Shown here piece after piece: positions 44,538 to 54,155 of a stretch of 64,000 bases of DNA (positions within the stretch are counted from its first letter, which is position 1; each line of letters begins with the position of its first letter). The notes under the pieces are model-generated. The model searched no databases. It saw nothing but the letters and a program-made list of their open reading frames with translations, and was not told where the DNA came from. The stretch lies in contig JAIXUH010000002.1 of NCBI GenBank assembly GCA_027484145.1, forward strand, positions 124,001-188,000. The letters are read 5' to 3'. Source of the DNA: Rhodobacter sp. (GTDB lineage: Bacteria > Pseudomonadota > Alphaproteobacteria > Rhodobacterales > Rhodobacteraceae). A program made the position numbers and the translations under genes.

Positions 44538-45344
44538 ATGCCGGAACTAAAACCAAAACTGACGCAGCTTGACCCGGTTTGGTCACGCGTGTGCGAAGAG
44601 GCCGAGGCCGCCATCAAGGATGATCCGCTGTTGGGCGGCATGATCCACTCCAGCCTGCTGCACCACCCGACGATGGAACAGGCGCTCGCCTATCGTTTTT
44701 CGTTCAAGCTGGCCTCGCCGGAAATGGGCGAGCAGATCCTGCGTGAGATTGCCGATCAGGCCTATCGCGAAGACCCCACGCTGGGCGCCGCCGCGCGGGC
44801 TGACCTGATGGCCGTCTATGACCGTGACCCCGCCTGCCACCGTTATTTGCAGCCCATCCTGTTCTTCAAGGGCTATCAGGCGGTGCAGGCCTATCGCATC
44901 GGCCATTGGCTATGGATGCGCGGGCGCCGCGACCTTGCCTATTTTGTGCAGATGCGGGTGTCAGAGGCCTTTGGCGTCGACATTCACCCCGGCGCGCGTG
45001 TCGGCAAGGGCATCATGATTGACCATGCCCATTCCATCGTCATCGGTGAAACCGCAGTCGTGGGCGACAACGTCTCGATGCTGCATTCGGTCACCCTTGG
45101 CGGCACCGGGAAAGAGGATGGCGACCGTCATCCGAAGATCGAGGATGGCGTGCTGATTGGGGCAGGGGCCAAGGTTCTGGGCAACATCACCATTGGCCAT
45201 TGCAGCCGCATAGCCGCCGGTTCGGTGGTTCTGCAGGATGTGCCGCCGTGCAAGACCGTCGCCGGTGTTCCGGCCCGTGTGGTGGGCGAGGCGGGCTGCT
45301 CGCAGCCGTCAATCTCGATGGATCAGGTCATCAAGGCCGTTTGA
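44538..45344 (+). CDS. cysE: Serine O-acetyltransferase
   Basis: Makes O-acetylserine from serine and acetyl-CoA, the first committed step to cysteine. The 268-residue protein has an N-terminal helical domain and a left-handed beta-helix: VDIHPGARVGKGIMIDHAHSIVIGETAVVGDN, with the catalytic His in MIDHAHS and HSVTLGGTGKEDGDRHPKI. A typical terminator follows the stop. Confidence 0.95.
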   Translation: MPELKPKLTQLDPVWSRVCEEAEAAIKDDPLLGGMIHSSLLHHPTMEQALAYRFSFKLASPEMGEQILREIADQAYREDPTLGAAARADLMAVYDRDPACHRYLQPILFFKGYQAVQAYRIGHWLWMRGRRDLAYFVQMRVSEAFGVDIHPGARVGKGIMIDHAHSIVIGETAVVGDNVSMLHSVTLGGTGKEDGDRHPKIEDGVLIGAGAKVLGNITIGHCSRIAAGSVVLQDVPPCKTVAGVPARVVGEAGCSQPSISMDQVIKAV

Positions 45345-45360
45345 CTAAACCGTTAAAGAA

Positions 45361-45405
45361 AAGGCCCCGGACAGGTTCAAACCGTCCGGGGCCTTTTTTG
45401 TTTTT
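45361..45405. terminator. Bidirectional intrinsic terminator between cysE and pdhC
   Basis: AAGGCCCCGGAC pairs with GTCCGGGGCCTT around a small loop, followed by TTTTTTGTTTTT on the + strand. On the - strand the stem is followed by TTTTCTTT. It serves both convergent genes. Confidence 0.92.
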
Positions 45406-45410
45406 GCGTG

Positions 45411-46715
45411 TCAGGCCAGCATCGCCATCGGGTTTTCCAGCGCCTCGATCACCGCCTTGAGGAAGGCCGCGCCAAGGGCGCCGTCAATGACCCGGTGATC
45501 GACCGACAGCGTCATTGACATGACCGTGGCCACACCAATGCTGCCATCTGCCAGAACAACCGGCTTTTTCACGCCCGCCCCAACTGCAAGGATCGACCCG
45601 TGTGGCGGGTTGATGACGGCGTCAAAATTGTCGATGCCCATCATGCCAAGGTTGGAAATCGCAAAGCTGCCGCCTTGATACTCATGCGGTGCCAGCTTTT
45701 TCGTCTTGGCGCGGGTGGCCAGATCTTTCATCTCGCCCGAAAGTGCCGAGAGCGACTTCTTGTCGGCATCGCGCAGCACCGGGGTAAAGAGGCCCCCTTC
45801 GATGGCAACCGCCACCGCCACATCCGAAGGCTTCAGCTTCAGGATACGGTCGCCCGCCCAGACGGCGTTGCAATCGGGCACCGCCTGTAGGGCCTGTGCG
45901 CAGGCCTTGATGATGAAGTCGTTGACCGACAGCTTCACGCCCCGCGATTCCAGCGATTTGTTCAGCGTCTCGCGGAAGGCCATCAGCGAATCCAGCCGCA
46001 CGTCACGCCGCAGATAGAAATGCGGAATGGTCTGTTTGGCTTCGGTCAGGCGCGCCGCGATGGTGCGGCGCATGCCATCGAGTGGCACCTCGGTATAGGC
46101 GCGGTCGGCATACATCTTCAGCACGGTTTCTGTCGAAGGCCCGGTTGGCATGCCAGCCTTGACCGGTGCTGCCGCAGGTGCGGCTGCCGCGACTGGTGCT
46201 GGGGCTGCCGCAACGGCAACCGCCTTCGCCACGGGCTTGGCCCCTTCAACATCCGCGCGCACAATCCGGCCATGCGGGCCAGACCCAGCCACTTGGCTCA
46301 GGTCCAGACCCTTTTCCTTGGCGATCCGCCGGGCGAGAGGAGAAGCAAAGACCCGCGCGCCAGCGGCAACAGGTGCTGCCGCAGCAACCGGCGCCGCCGC
46401 GACTGGGGCCGCCGCCGCAACCGCCGCGACGGCCACGGGTGCTGCCGCCTTTGGCGCATCCGACAGGCTTTCGCCATCATCCAGCAGCACCGCAATCGGC
46501 GTGTTCACCTTGACCCCAGCCGTGCCTTCGGCAATCAGCAGTTTGCCAATCTTGCCCTCATCCACGGCCTCGAACTCCATCGTGGCCTTGTCGGTTTCAA
46601 TCTCGGCCAGGATCTGGCCCGATTTGACCACATCCCCTTCTTTCACCAGCCATTTGGCCAGCGTCCCCTCTTCCATTGTGGGGGAAAGCGCAGGCATCAG
46701 AATCTCAACAGCCAT
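45411..46715 (-). CDS. pdhC: Pyruvate dehydrogenase E2 (dihydrolipoyl acetyltransferase)
   Basis: A 434-residue core subunit. The lipoyl domain carries Lys43 in [11 protein letters not shown], followed by an Ala/Pro-rich linker, the E3-binding domain ([18 protein letters not shown] to GRIVRADVE), a second linker and the catalytic domain ending with the [11 protein letters not shown] His motif. Last gene of the leftward pdhABC operon, nine bases after pdhB. Confidence 0.97.
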   Translation of the reverse strand: MAVEILMPALSPTMEEGTLAKWLVKEGDVVKSGQILAEIETDKATMEFEAVDEGKIGKLLIAEGTAGVKVNTPIAVLLDDGESLSDAPKAAAPVAVAAVAAAAPVAAAPVAAAAPVAAGARVFASPLARRIAKEKGLDLSQVAGSGPHGRIVRADVEGAKPVAKAVAVAAAPAPVAAAAPAAAPVKAGMPTGPSTETVLKMYADRAYTEVPLDGMRRTIAARLTEAKQTIPHFYLRRDVRLDSLMAFRETLNKSLESRGVKLSVNDFIIKACAQALQAVPDCNAVWAGDRILKLKPSDVAVAVAIEGGLFTPVLRDADKKSLSALSGEMKDLATRAKTKKLAPHEYQGGSFAISNLGMMGIDNFDAVINPPHGSILAVGAGVKKPVVLADGSIGVATVMSMTLSVDHRVIDGALGAAFLKAVIEALENPMAMLA

Positions 46716-46724
46716 GGCGTCACC

Positions 46725-48095
46725 TCACCGGTAGCAGACGGATTTGACAGCGGCGACCACTTCGGCGGTCGTCGTCAGGGCAAGTTTTTCAAGGTTGGCC
46801 GCATAGGGCATCGGCACATCCTTGCCCGTGCAGTTGATCACGGGCGCATCCAGATAATCAAAGGCGCGCTGCATGATCGTGGCCGAGATGTGGTTGCCGA
46901 TGGAGCCCACGGGGAAACCCTCTTCGACCGTGACACAGCGGTTGGTCTTCATGACCGAGGCCAGAACCGTGTCATAGTCGATGGGCCGCAAGGTGCGCAG
47001 GTTGATCACCTCGGCACTGATGCCTTCCTTCGCCAGTTCCTCTGCGGCCTGCAGCGAATAGGTCAGGCCAATGCCGAAGGACACGATGGTGACATCATTG
47101 CCTGCCCGCAGGATGCTGGCCTTGCCGAAGGGAATGGTGAAATCCGGATCGGTCGGCACATCAAAGCTGCGACCGTAGAGGATTTCATTTTCCAGAAAGA
47201 TAACCGGGTTCGGGTCACGGATCGCGGTTTTCAACAGGCCCTTCGCATCCGCCGCCGAATAGGGCATGCAGACCTTGAGCCCCGGAATGGCCGCATACCA
47301 CGCCGCATAATCCTGGCTGTGCTGCGCGCCCACACGGGCTGCGGCACCATTCGGGCCGCGGAACACGATCGGGCTGCCCATCTGACCGCCCGACATATAA
47401 AGCGTCTTGGCCGCCGAGTTCAGGATGTGGTCAATCGCCTGCATGGCGAAGTTGAATGTCATGAACTCGAGAACCGGGCGCAGGCCACCCCAGCTTGCGC
47501 CAACGGCGATCCCGGCAAAGCCGTGCTCGGTGATCGGGGTGTCCACCACGCGCTTGGCACCGAATTCGTCCAGCAGACCTTGGGAGATCTTGTAGGCGCC
47601 CTGATATTCGCCGACTTCTTCGCCCATCAAAAAGACGGTGGGATCAGCGCGCATTTCCTCGGCCATCGCTTCACGCAAGGCTTCGCGCACCGTCATGGTC
47701 TTGGTCGGACCTTCGGGCAGGTCAGAGTGCGGCCAGCCTTTTGCTGCCACGACCGGGGCAGGGGCCGCTTGCGCAGGAACCGGCGCAGCAGCAGGAACTG
47801 CGGCCACGGGGGCGGCTTCGGCCTTGGCTGCAGGCGCTGCGCCGACGCTTTCGCCTTCTTCCACCAACACCGCAATCGGGGTGTTCACCTTCACGCCTGC
47901 GGTACCTTCGGCGATCAGCAACTTGCCGACGATGCCTTCGTCAACCGCCTCAAACTCCATCGTAGCCTTGTCGGTTTCGATCTCGGCCAGAATCTGCCCG
48001 GATTTGACCTTGTCGCCTTCTTTCACCAGCCACTTGGCCAGCGTGCCCTCTTCCATCGTCGGGGAAAGCGCGGGCATCAATACTTCGGTTGCCAT
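46725..48095 (-). CDS. pdhB: Pyruvate dehydrogenase E1 beta with N-terminal lipoyl domain
   Basis: A 456-residue subunit. Residues 1-80 are a lipoyl domain with [11 protein letters not shown] (Lys43), nearly identical to that of pdhC (about eight differences); an Ala/Pro linker follows, then the E1 beta body with [37 protein letters not shown] and [14 protein letters not shown]. Lipoylated E1 beta is a hallmark of alphaproteobacterial PDH. It follows pdhA by 14 bases. Confidence 0.97.
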   Translation of the reverse strand: MATEVLMPALSPTMEEGTLAKWLVKEGDKVKSGQILAEIETDKATMEFEAVDEGIVGKLLIAEGTAGVKVNTPIAVLVEEGESVGAAPAAKAEAAPVAAVPAAAPVPAQAAPAPVVAAKGWPHSDLPEGPTKTMTVREALREAMAEEMRADPTVFLMGEEVGEYQGAYKISQGLLDEFGAKRVVDTPITEHGFAGIAVGASWGGLRPVLEFMTFNFAMQAIDHILNSAAKTLYMSGGQMGSPIVFRGPNGAAARVGAQHSQDYAAWYAAIPGLKVCMPYSAADAKGLLKTAIRDPNPVIFLENEILYGRSFDVPTDPDFTIPFGKASILRAGNDVTIVSFGIGLTYSLQAAEELAKEGISAEVINLRTLRPIDYDTVLASVMKTNRCVTVEEGFPVGSIGNHISATIMQRAFDYLDAPVINCTGKDVPMPYAANLEKLALTTTAEVVAAVKSVCYR

Positions 48096-48109
48096 CTGTT
48101 TTTTCCCCC

Positions 48110-49099
48110 TCAGGCGTAGATATCGGTCCAGAGTTCCTCGACCGAGGGCTCCGGGCTGTCTTTCGAGAATTCGGCCGATTCGTTCACCTGCGCCTTGATC
48201 TCTTTATCGATGGCCTTCAGGTCGTCGTCGGTGGCTAGCCCGCCTGTCAGCAGCAGGTCGCGCACATGTTCGATCGCGTCCTTTTCCGACCGCATCTTTT
48301 CGACTTCCTCGCGGGTGCGATACTTGGCCGGGTCCGACATCGAATGCCCGCGATAGCGATAGGTCATCATTTCAAGGATATAGGGGCCATCTCCGGCGCG
48401 GCAGGCGGCAACCGCCTTTTCGCCCGCAGCTTTCACCGCCAGCACATCCATGCCGTCCACGGCTTCGCCCTTGATGCCATAGGCGGCACCGCGTTCCCAC
48501 AGCGACGGCGACTTGGTGGACCGCTTCACGGATGTGCCCATGGCGTAGCCATTGTTTTCGATCACGAAAATCACCGGCAGGTTCCACAACTGGGCCATGT
48601 TGTAGGTCTCATAGACCTGACCCTGGTTGGCGGCACCGTCACCGAAATAGGTGAAGGTCACGTTGTCATTGCCCAGATACTTGTCGGCAAAGGCGAGGCC
48701 CGCCCCCAGCGGCACCTGCGCGCCCACGATGCCGTGCCCACCGTAAAAGTGCTTTTCCTTGGAGAACATGTGCATCGAGCCGCCTTTCCCCTTGGAATAG
48801 CCGCCAATGCGCCCGGTCAGTTCCGCCATTACGCCCTTGGGGTCCATCCCGCAGGCCAGCATATGCCCGTGGTCACGATAGCTGGTGACGCGCTTGTCAC
48901 CTTCCTTGGTCGCGGCTTCAAGGCCCACAACCACCGCTTCCTGCCCGATGTAGAGGTGGCAGAACCCGCCGATCAGACCCATGCCATACAATTGGCCTGC
49001 CTTTTCCTCGAACCGGCGGATCAGCAGCATCTCGCGGTAGTATTTCAGCAACTCGTCTTTCGACGCATTGGGCCTTTCGGCTGGTTTCTTCGCGGCCAT
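48110..49099 (-). CDS. pdhA: Pyruvate dehydrogenase E1 alpha
   Basis: A 329-residue subunit holding thiamine diphosphate ([20 protein letters not shown] and [12 protein letters not shown]). The phosphorylation-loop-like region [20 protein letters not shown] is present. The ATG at 49099 is nine bases after GGGAGG; an ATG three codons earlier directly abuts that site and is less likely. First gene of pdhABC. Confidence 0.97.
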   Translation of the reverse strand: MAAKKPAERPNASKDELLKYYREMLLIRRFEEKAGQLYGMGLIGGFCHLYIGQEAVVVGLEAATKEGDKRVTSYRDHGHMLACGMDPKGVMAELTGRIGGYSKGKGGSMHMFSKEKHFYGGHGIVGAQVPLGAGLAFADKYLGNDNVTFTYFGDGAANQGQVYETYNMAQLWNLPVIFVIENNGYAMGTSVKRSTKSPSLWERGAAYGIKGEAVDGMDVLAVKAAGEKAVAACRAGDGPYILEMMTYRYRGHSMSDPAKYRTREEVEKMRSEKDAIEHVRDLLLTGGLATDDDLKAIDKEIKAQVNESAEFSKDSPEPSVEELWTDIYA

Positions 49100-49175
49100 A
49101 TGCGGCATCCTCCCGTCAGTGGCGTAGATAGTTCAACGTTAAACCATCTTTAGCGCATCGGGATTTGTTGGGCAA

Positions 49176-49204
49176 AACAAAAAATGCGCAGATTTTCCGC
49201 GCAT
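49176..49204 (-). terminator. Likely terminator of the ECF sigma factor operon
   Basis: On the minus strand ATGCGC, a nine-base loop and GCGCAT are followed by TTTTTTGTTTTG. It stands about 180 bases after the sigma factor stop and about 80 bases before pdhA. Confidence 0.65.
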
Positions 49205-49240
49205 GGCAGCCATGCAAAATGCGAAACGCTTGGGCAAACG

Positions 49241-49290
49241 CGCCAAATTCCTGCAAAGGAATTTGTCAAAAGTTTTCGAAAACTTTTGAC
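49241..49290. repeat. Double-palindrome intergenic repeat, copy B
   Basis: CAAATTCC-TGCAAA-GGAATTTG (49244-49265) followed at once by a perfect 26-base palindrome (49265-49290, core AGTTTTCGAAAACT). Read on the minus strand it aligns with copy A at 41132-41189, sharing the AATTCCTTTGCAGGAATT hairpin and the TTGAC spacer. It lies between the sigma factor gene and its probable terminator. Confidence 0.85.
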
Positions 49291-49382
49291 GGGGCGGCGA
49301 CGGCAACTGCCGGTCTGTCGACCAAAGGCGCAACAGGCAAACGTGCACCTGTCCACCGATGCCGCGCCCAAGGTTCGCAAGC

Positions 49383-50633
49383 CTAAACTGTGCTCTGCAC
49401 GTTCCGGAAGCTGTCGGATTGCTCCTTCAGAAACGACTGCAGGGCCCGATCTGCCGTGAGCGTCATGGCAACGGACAGGGCGTCGGCGGCTTTTGCAGGC
49501 TGTCCGGCCAAAAGCGCCACGCGGCTTTGTGCCACCCAAAAGGGCAAATGCTGTCTGACACGCTCGGTCGGCAAGGTATCAAGCTCTGCCATTGCCAGGG
49601 CAATATCCCCCATTTCGGCAAGCACGACTGCCCGCCCCAGCCTTGCGCCGATGCTGTCTGACTGCGCCACCAGCAGATCGTACAGCATGCGCAACGCGCC
49701 AAGGTTCAGCCGCCCCGTGACCGGGCGCTGTATATGCACCGACTGGATGGCTGCCTCGCATTGATAGCGCCCGAAGGTGCCCGCGCGGGCGGCTGCCGTC
49801 AGCAGTCCTTCGGCCTCGATGATCTGGTTGCGATCCCACAGCCGAACATCCTGCTGGTCAAGCGGCACGAAGCGGCCCGTTGCATCCCGGCGCGCCTGCC
49901 GCCGGGCATTGCAATACAGCATCAGGGCCAAAAGCCCTTTCGGCTCTGGTTCTGCGGGCAATTGGTTCGCGATCAGCCGTGCAAGCCAGATCGCCTCGCC
50001 AGTCAGGGCATCCGGGGCCGTTGGTGTGTCAAGACTGTCCCACCCCTGACCAAAGGCCGCATAGATGGCGTCCAGCACGCAGCCAAGGCGTTCGGGCAAA
50101 TCCTCCGGCTGCGGAATGGCAAAGCGCAGTCCGGCATCCCGGATTCGCGCCTTGGCGCGCACCAACCGCTGCGACATCGCCGCCGGCTCCACAAGGAAGG
50201 CGCGGGCGATGGTCGCGGCATCGACCCCAAGCACGGTCTGCAGGATCAAGGGCGCGCGGGCGGCGGTGTCGATGGCCGGATGCGCGCAGACGAACATCAG
50301 GGAAAGGCGGTTGTCACCGATGGCTTCGCCCTCTGCGGGCAGCTCAGACCGCCGGATCAGTTCGGGTTCACCGGCCCGGCGCACCATATCGGCTCGGATA
50401 TCGTTCTTCTGGCGGTTGCGTGCCGCTGTAACCAGCCATGCTTCGGGGTTCACGGGCACCCCGGTTTCCCCCCAGACCCTCAGGGCAGAGACAAACGCTT
50501 CGGACAACGCGTCTTCGGCCGCCGCGATGTCGCGGCTGCGCGCCGCCAGGATGGAAACCAGCCGGCCATAGCTGGCGCGGGCCGCCTGTTCGGCGACCCG
50601 CTGGGCCTTGTGCTGGTCTGGCGCGCCCGTCAC
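49383..50633 (-). CDS. ECF sigma factor, ECF42-like with long C-terminal domain
   Basis: A 416-residue regulator. Residues 20-90 are sigma region 2 (AAEDALSEAFVSALRVWGETG), regions near 130-170 sigma 4 (VDAATIARAFLVEPAAMSQRLVRAKARIR), followed by about 230 residues of helical, TPR-like sequence (LALMLYCNARRQARRDATG). This long extension and the adjacent DGPF gene are marks of the ECF42 group, which has no classical anti-sigma factor. The start is a GTG at 50633, seven bases after the DGPF gene. Confidence 0.9.
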   Translation of the reverse strand: MTGAPDQHKAQRVAEQAARASYGRLVSILAARSRDIAAAEDALSEAFVSALRVWGETGVPVNPEAWLVTAARNRQKNDIRADMVRRAGEPELIRRSELPAEGEAIGDNRLSLMFVCAHPAIDTAARAPLILQTVLGVDAATIARAFLVEPAAMSQRLVRAKARIRDAGLRFAIPQPEDLPERLGCVLDAIYAAFGQGWDSLDTPTAPDALTGEAIWLARLIANQLPAEPEPKGLLALMLYCNARRQARRDATGRFVPLDQQDVRLWDRNQIIEAEGLLTAAARAGTFGRYQCEAAIQSVHIQRPVTGRLNLGALRMLYDLLVAQSDSIGARLGRAVVLAEMGDIALAMAELDTLPTERVRQHLPFWVAQSRVALLAGQPAKAADALSVAMTLTADRALQSFLKEQSDSFRNVQSTV

Positions 50634-50640
50634 GTGCCCA

Positions 50641-51009
50641 TCACGCCCCGGGGGCGGGCATCGGCGGCAGCACCGGGCGCACCTCGACCGATGCGCTAAA
50701 GGCCGATGGGGCCCGCGCCGCCCAGTCGAGTGCCGCGTCCAGATCGGCCACGTCGATCACGAAATAGCCGCCAAGTTGCTCTTTCGTGTCGGCGAAAGGG
50801 CCATCTTCGACCACGCGTTTGCCATCGCGGACCCGGACGGTGGTGGCGGCATGGGGGCCGTGCAGACCGTCGCCCTTCACGATGACCCCGGCCTGTGCCA
50901 TGGCACCGATAAAGGCCGTCCAGCCCCCCCAGTATTCCCCGGCTTGTTGGGGGTCGTTGCGGCGCGAAAAGTCGTCGGCGGTTTCATTCAGGATCAGCAT
51001 GAATTGCAT
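50641..51009 (-). CDS. DGPF/YCII-domain protein, partner of ECF42 sigma factors
   Basis: A 122-residue YCII-related protein with the name-giving DGPF motif in VEDGPFADTKEQLGGYFVIDV and a typical start MQFMLILNE. Such proteins are consistently encoded beside ECF42 sigma factors; how they act is not settled. It lies directly upstream of the sigma gene in the same operon. Confidence 0.92.
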   Translation of the reverse strand: MQFMLILNETADDFSRRNDPQQAGEYWGGWTAFIGAMAQAGVIVKGDGLHGPHAATTVRVRDGKRVVEDGPFADTKEQLGGYFVIDVADLDAALDWAARAPSAFSASVEVRPVLPPMPAPGA

Positions 51010-51054
51010 GGGTTTCTCCTTTGCAGTGAAGGTATCACGGTTGAAATCGCGCCG

Positions 51055-51498
51055 TCAGGATTTTGCACTTGGATGACGGCTGATGGCGAAGAGGGCGGCG
51101 GCAATGGCCACGACCGTTGTCAGAATGATGACCTGCGGCGCACCCATCGCCGCAAAGACGCCATGCACGGCATCCCCCACCCAAAGCGCAACATAGGCGG
51201 CCAGTGACACGCCCAGAACCGGCTGTGCGGCGGTTCGGCGCAACAGCAGAAAAAGACTGCCGACAAGTCCGCCGCAGACCCCGACCGCAAAGGCCAGTGT
51301 CATCCAGCCCGGATACCCGGTCATGACCTCGGCCTGCGCGGCGGTCAGACCGGCTGCGATGAGGCTTTGTGTGGTGGCGGTGACAGTGCTTGCGAACTGC
51401 ACCAGGCCAAAAAGGTTCCAGGCGATGCCGCCAAGGCTTGCGCAGATCAGCCAGACCGGCGGACGATGGGACAAGGGGGGAAGGGAAATTGCAGACAT
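51055..51498 (-). CDS. Four-helix membrane protein upstream of the DGPF-ECF pair
   Basis: A 147-residue protein with four hydrophobic segments (WLICASLGGIAWNLFGLVQF, LAFAVGVCGGLVGSLFLLL, LGVSLAAYVALWVGDAVHGVF, VIILTTVVAIAAALFAI). No family is named with certainty. It is 45 bases upstream of the DGPF gene on the same strand and probably co-transcribed, so it may belong to the same signalling unit. Confidence 0.75.
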   Translation of the reverse strand: MSAISLPPLSHRPPVWLICASLGGIAWNLFGLVQFASTVTATTQSLIAAGLTAAQAEVMTGYPGWMTLAFAVGVCGGLVGSLFLLLRRTAAQPVLGVSLAAYVALWVGDAVHGVFAAMGAPQVIILTTVVAIAAALFAISRHPSAKS

Positions 51499-52010
51499 CT
51501 GTGCCTCCGCTTTGCGCGAAGCCTCCGGACTGGATGCTTCTGACAGGATGACACGCGACGATCAATGATTTCGACACGGCACAAAAGAAAATCTGCGCTC
51601 ATCCCCGACGTCAGGCAACTTGGGCCTGATCTTGCAACCGTTCGCTTGATGCTTTAGGCAATCTGCCGCTTCACCACAGCTAGTGGTGCCACGGCCCCCC
51701 GCAGGGCGATGCAAGGCCCCAGTCGCACGCCCCGGTTGCCGTAGCACCCTACGATCGCCCGCGCCCTGCGCAAAGAGCATACCGGTTATGCTTCCCTATG
51801 GCTATCGAGCATGCCTTCGATACAACCCCAGACCAAAATCACCGCGCGGTTCGCCAGACGCGTGTATCGCGCGACTCTTTACGGTCCGCTAGATACCAGT
51901 CTCTGGCTGGACATCTGATATGCAACACGCCCTCGCGCCCCATTGTGCGATGGTGCGTCGCGCTATCGCCAGTTGCTGCATAACGCTGGCCCCGCAATAG
52001 GAACTGTAAA
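51499..52010. other. Intergenic region without recognised genes
   Basis: About 512 bases between the divergent membrane-protein gene and the chemoreceptor gene. No ORF here has a convincing start, codon pattern or family resemblance. One short inverted repeat, TCAGGC/GCCTGA, is seen near 51612-51632. It presumably holds the promoters of both flanking genes. Confidence 0.6.
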
Positions 52011-53633
52011 ATGGCAACGTCCCAATCCCCCAAATCGCGCATGCGAACCCGAGTTTCGACCAAGATCCTTGCCATTCAATCCCTCGCGTTTGCGGCGATG
52101 CTGCTGATCGGCCTTGGTGGCTATTATGGCATGGATGCCATCACAGCCCGGATGAAGTCTGTCTATGATGACCGGGTCACACCGCTGATCCAACTGGCCG
52201 AAGTCGAAAATGCCTATATGTTTGATCTTAACCGCATCGCCGTGGCTGCGTTAACCGGCGACGTGTCGTGGGACGAGGCCAAGGCTGACCTTGCCGATGC
52301 CGACCGCATTATTTCCCATAACTGGGACGCTTATCTTGCAACCTTTCTGACGCCAGAAGAAAAGCTGCTGATTGCGGAGGTCGAGGTTGCGCGCACCGAC
52401 GCAGAGGCCGTCAAGACGGGTTTGCAGAAGATTTTGGATGATCGCGATCAGGCTGCACTTCGCACCTACATCGAGACAGACCTGCAAAGGGCCATCCATC
52501 CGCTGCACGTGGCTTTGGAAGAACTGATCGCCTATCAGCAGCAAGAGGCTGGCAACCTGACAAAACAGGGTCTGGCCATCGCAAAAGAGCTTTCCACAGC
52601 GATTGCGATCGGCACGATCAGCGTCATCGCGCTTGTGCTTGCCATTGTCCTTGTCTTTGCAGCCCGGATGAAGCGTGCCCTCGGTTCTGCCCTCAACATG
52701 GCCGAGCGCGTCGCCGAAGGCGACCTGACCGCCACCTCTACGGTGCAATCGACAGATGAGGTTGGGCAACTTGTGCAGGCGCTCAACGATATGGTGGAAC
52801 GGCTTCGGTTGGTCATCGGCAATGTGGCGGCCTCGGCGCAGCATTTGGCGGGTGGATCAGAGCAAATGTCGGCGACGGCACAGCAACTCAGCCGCGGCGC
52901 CATCGATCAGGCCACTGCCACCCAACAAGCCACCGCGGCCATGGATGAGGTCTTTGCCGGAATCAAATCCGGTTCCAAAGACGCCGCTGCCACGCAGTCC
53001 ATTGCACAGAACGCGGCCATCGATGCGCGGGCCTCGGGGACGACCGTCGTTAACGTTCTGTCATCGATGGAAATAATCGCTGAACGTATTCTGGTGCTGC
53101 AGGATATTGCTCGCCAGACCGATCTTTTGGCTTTGAATGCGGCTGTCGAGGCTGCAAGGGCGGGCGAACATGGGCGCGGATTTGCCGTGGTCGCCACCGA
53201 AGTGCGCAGGCTGGCCGAGCGCAGCCAGGCCGCCGCTTCAGACATTTCAGCCCTGTCCCTGCAAACCACCAAGGTCACAGGTTCGGCCGGTGAGATGCTG
53301 AAAAAGGTCGTTGCCGCCATTGAACACACCTCAACACTGGTGACCAACGTGTCGGCGGCAGGCCAAGAGCAGGCTGTCGGGGTTGAACAGATCAACAAGG
53401 CCCTGCAACAGCTGGATGGCGTGACCCGCAATACGTCGGCCGCCGCTGAAGAAATGTCGTCGACATCCGTGGAACTCGCCAGCCAAGCCGAGCAATTGAA
53501 TCAGGCCGTCGCGTTCTTCCGGTTGGTTGCACAGCAAAATGACCGCCGCGCCCTGACCAAGGCCACCATCCGGCAGATTGCGGCCCCCAAGTCTGTTGTG
53601 CCGATGCGGGAATACCTTCCGCAAGCTGCATAA
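52011..53633 (+). CDS. Chemoreceptor with four-helix-bundle sensor
   Basis: A 540-residue transducer. The first membrane helix is at about 19-40, the periplasmic part (about 41-190) looks like the 4HB_MCP helical sensor ([25 protein letters not shown]), a second helix follows ([20 protein letters not shown]), then HAMP and the signalling domain with [26 protein letters not shown]. No cytoplasmic PAS domain. It stands alone, far from the che genes, and reads opposite to its neighbours. Confidence 0.92.
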   Translation: MATSQSPKSRMRTRVSTKILAIQSLAFAAMLLIGLGGYYGMDAITARMKSVYDDRVTPLIQLAEVENAYMFDLNRIAVAALTGDVSWDEAKADLADADRIISHNWDAYLATFLTPEEKLLIAEVEVARTDAEAVKTGLQKILDDRDQAALRTYIETDLQRAIHPLHVALEELIAYQQQEAGNLTKQGLAIAKELSTAIAIGTISVIALVLAIVLVFAARMKRALGSALNMAERVAEGDLTATSTVQSTDEVGQLVQALNDMVERLRLVIGNVAASAQHLAGGSEQMSATAQQLSRGAIDQATATQQATAAMDEVFAGIKSGSKDAAATQSIAQNAAIDARASGTTVVNVLSSMEIIAERILVLQDIARQTDLLALNAAVEAARAGEHGRGFAVVATEVRRLAERSQAAASDISALSLQTTKVTGSAGEMLKKVVAAIEHTSTLVTNVSAAGQEQAVGVEQINKALQQLDGVTRNTSAAAEEMSSTSVELASQAEQLNQAVAFFRLVAQQNDRRALTKATIRQIAAPKSVVPMREYLPQAA

Positions 53634-53738
53634 CCGCGCTGCCAAAAGGGCCACACAACCGGCACGCCCGAGAGATTGCATCAGCGGCCAGACTTGGCCT
53701 TGGGCAAAATCCCGGGCCAGTGCTGCTTTATCCGTTGG

Positions 53739-54041
53739 TCAGCGGATCACGACTTCATCGGCGCGGACATAGCCCAGCACGTCGCGCACGCGTTCATCCA
53801 GCAGGTCGATGTCAAGATAGCGGTCTGACAGGCGCGTAGTCAGGTTAGTGATCAGCGACAGATCGGTGTAAAGTCGGTCACGCTCAACCCGCAGTTCATC
53901 GGCTTCGGCACGGATCTGCACCTGCCGGAACACGCCATAATCGCCCTGCACGGCGGCAAAGGTGAAATAGGCGCCCAGCATGAACGCAAGGATCAGATAA
54001 ATTGTGCCCCCGATAGCGGGGCGCGCGCCGGATGGTGTCAT
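53739..54041 (-). CDS. ftsB: FtsB/DivIC-family septum formation protein
   Basis: A 100-residue bitopic protein: short cytoplasmic start, one membrane helix (GTIYLILAFMLGAYFTFAAV), then a periplasmic coiled coil (VQIRAEADELRVERDRLYTDLSLI) and a conserved end (LDERVRDVLGYVRADEVVI). FtsB links early and late division proteins. In many alphaproteobacteria it lies just upstream of pdhA; here about 4.6 kb separates them. Confidence 0.82.
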   Translation of the reverse strand: MTPSGARPAIGGTIYLILAFMLGAYFTFAAVQGDYGVFRQVQIRAEADELRVERDRLYTDLSLITNLTTRLSDRYLDIDLLDERVRDVLGYVRADEVVIR

Positions 54042-54107
54042 AGGTCTGCCTCTTTTCCCCCTTGTTTCACGGGGGTTTTAAGAACCATGCCACAGGGTTT
54101 GGCCAAA

Positions 54108-54135
54108 GGGAATCCCCCATTTATGGCGGATTCCC
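54108..54135 (-). terminator. Probable terminator of the aldolase gene
   Basis: GGGAATCC and GGATTCCC separated by 12 bases, about 20 bases downstream of the aldolase stop on its strand, followed by a short TTT. The nearby CCCCC/GGGGG hairpin around 54058-54075 could add to it. Confidence 0.5.
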
Positions 54136-54155
54136 ATGTTTTTCAGCGCTCTGCC

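Noticed and set aside
46020-48119. Long + strand open frame (about 700 codons) opposite pdhB and pdhC
   Set aside because: It lies wholly antisense to two certain genes; the His/Arg/Gly-rich product is typical of a shadow frame.
51563-51655. Thirty-codon + strand ORF in the gap before the chemoreceptor
   Set aside because: No ribosome binding site and no family resemblance; indistinguishable from chance.
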